Of a stretch of DNA of 8,820 nt, positions 6,850 to 8,820 are shown one piece after another. Numbering within the stretch: position 1 is the stretch's first letter; every line of letters begins with the position of its first letter. The stretch is taken from positions 1 to 8,820 of the forward strand of contig SVOX01000057.1 of NCBI GenBank assembly GCA_015066165.1, in the 5' to 3' direction. Both the position numbers and the translations under genes were made by a program. The stretch is from Oscillospiraceae bacterium. GTDB taxonomy: Bacteria; Bacillota; Clostridia; Oscillospirales; Acutalibacteraceae. Under the pieces are notes generated by a model. That model was not told the origin of the DNA. It did not search any database and saw only the letters and a program-made list of their open reading frames with translations.

Positions 6850-7878
6850 ATGAGTATGAATTTTAAAAGAAAATTACCCATTCCAAAGGAGATTAAAGAA
6901 CAATATCCTTTGACCGCTCAAATGCAAAAGGTAAAAGAAGAAAGAGATCAAGAAATAAAGTCGGTATTCACAGGTGAGTCAAATAAATTTATTCTTGTAA
7001 TCGGTCCCTGTTCTGCCGACCATAAGGAACCTGTGCTTGAGTATATTAAGCGTTTGCGTTTGGTACAAGAACAAGTAAAAGATAAAATAATTATTGTTCC
7101 AAGAATTTACACAAACAAACCCCGTACAACAGGCGAAGGGTATAAGGGTATGTTGCACCAGCCCGACCCTGAAACCGAACCCGATATGCTTAACGGTATT
7201 ATTGCTATTCGTGATTTGCACTTGTCGGCATTAAAGGATTACAACTTCACTTGCGCAGATGAAATGCTTTATCCCGAAAACCACCGTTATTTATCTGACT
7301 TGTTGGCATACGTTGCAGTTGGCGCACGTTCGGCTGAAAACCAACAACACCGCCTTGTAGCCAGCGGTATTGACGAGCCGGTTGGTATGAAAAATCCAAC
7401 AAGCGGTGACCTTACCGTTATGATGAATTCTATTAAAGCAGGCCAGGCAAGTCACACTTATCTCTATCGTGGTTGGGAAGTTACAAGTAGCGGTAACCCC
7501 TTAACTCACGCTATCTTGCGTGGATATGTTGACTTTGCGGGTAAAAACGTTTCTAACTATCACTACGAAGATCTTGCTAATTTGAATGAATTATATGCTA
7601 AAACAAATCTTTCAAATCCTTCGGTTATAGTTGATACAAACCACGCAAATTCCGGTAAACAGTATTTAGAACAAATACGAATTGCCAAAGAAGTTATACA
7701 CAGCCGTAATCATAATGACGATATTAAGAAACTTGTTAAAGGTTTAATGATTGAAAGTTATATTGAAGACGGTGCTTGCAAACCACAAGAACATATCTTT
7801 GGTAAATCTATTACCGACCCTTGTCTTGGTTGGGAAAAGACTGAAAAGTTAATTTACGATATTGCTGATAAATTATAA
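6850..7878 (+). CDS. aroF: 3-deoxy-7-phosphoheptulonate (DAHP) synthase, AroG/AroF/AroH type
   Basis: This metal enzyme condenses PEP with erythrose-4-phosphate, the entry step of the pathway, although its gene is last in the operon. I chose the ATG at 6850 (342 residues). The GTG at 6841 would add three residues and overlap tyrA by 4 nt; neither start has a clear Shine-Dalgarno, though AGAAAG lies 9 nt before the ATG. Numbered from that ATG, GPCSADH (52-58) carries metal ligand C54. KPRTT (90-94) and K181 in GMKN contact substrate, GAR is at 158-160, and the remaining metal ligands are H265 (NHANS), E302 (MIES) and D323 (ITDPC). There is no fused mutase or extra regulatory domain. Residues matching the E. 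coli feedback pocket differ. The symbol could equally be aroG. Confidence 0.94.
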   Translation: MSMNFKRKLPIPKEIKEQYPLTAQMQKVKEERDQEIKSVFTGESNKFILVIGPCSADHKEPVLEYIKRLRLVQEQVKDKIIIVPRIYTNKPRTTGEGYKGMLHQPDPETEPDMLNGIIAIRDLHLSALKDYNFTCADEMLYPENHRYLSDLLAYVAVGARSAENQQHRLVASGIDEPVGMKNPTSGDLTVMMNSIKAGQASHTYLYRGWEVTSSGNPLTHAILRGYVDFAGKNVSNYHYEDLANLNELYAKTNLSNPSVIVDTNHANSGKQYLEQIRIAKEVIHSRNHNDDIKKLVKGLMIESYIEDGACKPQEHIFGKSITDPCLGWEKTEKLIYDIADKL

Positions 7879-7883
7879 AAAAC

Positions 7884-7930
7884 GCCGCTCTTGGGGCACC
7901 CTCCGTAAGGAAGGTGCCCCATGGGGTGGC
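7884..7930 (+). other. Long RNA-type hairpin in the 3' untranslated region after aroF
   Basis: GGGGCACC (7893-7900) pairs perfectly with GGTGCCCC (7913-7920). Inside it, after one mismatch, TCC pairs with GGA around a GTAA loop (7905-7908), a GNRA-type tetraloop. Outside it the stem continues through one bulged T (7922) and nine more pairs to G7884-C7930, three of them G-U. Because these wobbles and the GNRA loop only make sense in the + strand RNA, it is more likely a transcript structure of the aro operon than a minus-strand signal. No T-run follows, so it is not itself a good terminator. It could protect the mRNA 3' end, or be a dispersed palindromic repeat. Confidence 0.7.
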
Positions 7931-7966
7931 TCTTGTATCAAAATTAAATAATTGATGTGCGTTTTG

Positions 7967-7995
7967 CGGTATAGCTATTGGCTATGCCGTTTTTT
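7967..7995 (+). terminator. Intrinsic terminator of the aromatic operon
   Basis: CGGTATAGC (7967-7975) pairs with GCTATGCCG (7981-7989): nine pairs with one G-U and a 5-nt loop. Six T residues (7990-7995) follow at once. It lies about 90 nt past the aroF stop, with no gene between, and should end the operon transcript. Confidence 0.88.
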
Positions 7996-8022
7996 GTTAC
8001 ACACCTTTTAAAAGTGTGTAAC
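7996..8022. repeat. Near-perfect palindrome directly after the terminator
   Basis: GTTACACAC (7996-8004) and GTGTGTAAC (8014-8022) are exact inverted copies. They flank a single extra C and the self-complementary TTTTAAAA (8006-8013). No T-run follows, so a terminator role is unlikely. A protein-binding operator or the remains of a mobile-element end are possible; I cannot choose between them. Confidence 0.6.
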
Positions 8023-8068
8023 CCACTATGACACTTTTCCGGATTTTCTGTGTAAAGATGTCAGTGGG
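8022..8068. repeat. Second imperfect inverted repeat
   Basis: CCCACT (8022-8027) pairs with AGTGGG (8063-8068), then GACA (8030-8033) with TGTC (8059-8062) past a two-base bulge. CTTT (8034-8037) can continue with AAAG (8054-8057) past a bulged A. It starts on the last base of the preceding palindrome. The function is unknown; the two adjoining repeats could be a decayed insertion-sequence end. Confidence 0.45.
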
Positions 8069-8108
8069 CAGTTAAAGTTTATATACATTGTGTCATTCAA
8101 CATTGGTC

Positions 8109-8137
8109 TTGAAAATAAAAATTAAATATGGTAAAAT
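8109..8137 (+). promoter_or_regulatory. Sigma-A-type promoter for the downstream unknown gene
   Basis: TTGAAA (8109-8114) and TAAAAT (8132-8137) are separated by exactly 17 nt, and TGG just before the -10 box gives an extended -10. The surroundings are very AT-rich. Transcription would begin near 8144, leaving a leader of about 215 nt before the ATG at 8361. It is downstream of the operon terminator, so the unknown gene is probably transcribed on its own. Confidence 0.75.
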
Positions 8138-8143
8138 ATACTA

Positions 8144-8360
8144 GCCAAGTTATAATGATATTTAAAATCGAAAAATGCATATTGCATAAGGTTAGTATAC
8201 CCTTTTTTCTTGAGCCCTGAATTTGATAAAAATGCAAATTCCATCGGCTCGAGTACATAGTATGTGTTTTTCGTATCGATATAGTTTGGCGACTATCGGA
8301 GTTTGCGTTTTTGTGCTGTTACTTCGGTAGCCGAATTTTTGGTTTTTTAGGGAGACTAAA
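8144..8360 (+). other. Long structured 5' leader without a gene
   Basis: No convincing gene is present here. Short hairpins are visible: ATGCA/TGCAT (8175-8187); AAGG/CCTT followed by four T (8188-8208); and CGATAG/CTATCG with a bulge (8277-8298). Near the end two folds compete: GTTAC-TTCG-GTAGC (8318-8331, a cUUCGg tetraloop) and TTCGG-TAG-CCGAA (8323-8335) with T5 behind it. The second resembles a small terminator 13 nt upstream of the ribosome binding site, so attenuation is possible. I do not recognise a known riboswitch class. Confidence 0.4.
8349..8354 (+). promoter_or_regulatory. Ribosome binding site of the unknown gene
   Basis: AGGGAG lies 6 nt before the ATG at 8361, ideal spacing. 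It fixes the start of the unknown gene and supports the frame being truly coding. Confidence 0.8.
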
Positions 8361-8820
8361 ATGAAAAAATATCCAATTGCTCAATATAAAGTGAAAAAAG
8401 TTTTTAAATGCTTTGCAGACGAGTGTCTAGCAAGTTCTACTCGTTTTAAGTCTTGGGAAGACTGCTACAATGCATTTGCAGGTGTTTATAAAGTCGGCTA
8501 TAAAAGCGCAAATTCTAAAATTTTAGCTTTACATTTAGTTGGATATCTTGCAAGCTGGGGTATGTATCGAGGTTCTTCAAAATTATTGCAGGAGTTTGAT
8601 TATTTAGTTCACGAAAAATTAACTGAGCAACTTTTTAATAATAACAATATAAAACTTTTTAAACTTAACCCCCTTACAGATTGTTGTGAATATCGCAAAG
8701 TAATAGTTGAAGCCTATAACACAATTGAAAAATATTATGTTTCACTTGGTATTAAACCTAGTGATACTTTGATTACTAAAATTCTGCTTGGCGTATATGG
8801 GTGCGTTCCTGCTTATGATA
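8361..8820 (+). CDS. Conserved-looking protein of unknown function, 3'-truncated by window edge
   Basis: The frame is open for 153 residues to the right edge, behind a strong ribosome binding site and its own promoter, so it is very likely a real gene. I cannot name a function. The N-terminus is basic (MKKYPIAQYKVKKVFK) with no signal peptide. Residues 56-77 form a hydrophobic and aromatic block containing GYLASWGMYRGSSKLL. It is too rich in Gly, Ser and Arg to be a plain membrane helix, and resembles a block I recall from uncharacterised bacterial proteins. A second such block starts near 137 (LITKILLGVYGCVPAYD) and is cut by the edge. In between (about 85-130) lies an Asn/Lys-rich, probably helical stretch. 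Five cysteines are scattered. Nothing ties it to aromatic metabolism; it may belong to an accessory segment to the right. Confidence 0.8.
   Translation, partial: MKKYPIAQYKVKKVFKCFADECLASSTRFKSWEDCYNAFAGVYKVGYKSANSKILALHLVGYLASWGMYRGSSKLLQEFDYLVHEKLTEQLFNNNNIKLFKLNPLTDCCEYRKVIVEAYNTIEKYYVSLGIKPSDTLITKILLGVYGCVPAYD

Noticed and set aside
7877..7930. Minus-strand intrinsic terminator (hairpin followed by six T on the reverse strand)
   Set aside because: On that strand the outer stem has three A-C mismatches, so the sound core stem ends about ten bases before the T-run. No minus-strand gene lies upstream.
8151..8156. Perfect TATAAT as the promoter of the unknown gene
   Set aside because: No acceptable -35 box lies 16-18 nt upstream. 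The TTGAAA-17-TAAAAT pair at 8109-8137 is much better.
7879..8360. CRISPR array, tRNA or other known RNA gene in the intergenic region
   Set aside because: There are no direct repeats with regular spacing, no cloverleaf, and no known riboswitch core that I could recognise by eye.

Overview
The window comes from a low-GC bacterium with strong AGGAGG-type Shine-Dalgarno sites, a TTG start, tightly overlapping genes and intrinsic terminators. This suggests a Bacillota/Clostridia-like organism, perhaps an anaerobic gut lineage. That placement is inferred from style and protein flavour, not from a marker gene.

Positions 1-7878 are one co-directional operon for aromatic amino acid biosynthesis. 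In order it encodes: the C-terminal part of a bifunctional chorismate mutase/prephenate dehydratase (pheA, cut by the window edge), 3-dehydroquinate synthase (aroB), chorismate synthase (aroC), a fused shikimate dehydrogenase-shikimate kinase (aroE-aroK), type II 3-dehydroquinate dehydratase (aroQ), EPSP synthase (aroA), a short prephenate dehydrogenase (tyrA) and a DAHP synthase of the AroG/AroF/AroH type (aroF). Together they cover all seven steps from PEP plus erythrose-4-phosphate to chorismate. They also cover the mutase and both branches, to phenylpyruvate and 4-hydroxyphenylpyruvate. Only the final aminotransferase is not seen. Gene junctions run from a 17-nt overlap to a 10-nt gap, so translational coupling is likely. 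The operon promoter and any leader regulator lie upstream of the window.

Positions 7879-8360 hold no gene I can support, but they are rich in structure. There is a long G-U-containing hairpin with a GUAA loop just after aroF, a textbook intrinsic terminator (7967-7995), a near-perfect palindrome abutting it (7996-8022) and a second imperfect hairpin (8022-8068). A good sigma-A-type promoter (8109-8137) follows, then a roughly 215-nt leader with mutually exclusive hairpins just before a strong ribosome binding site.

Positions 8361-8820 begin a separately transcribed gene of unknown function that runs off the right edge. It has striking conserved-looking blocks (one around residues 56-77). It is the least explained item here; the rest is a well-understood pathway with unusual packaging.
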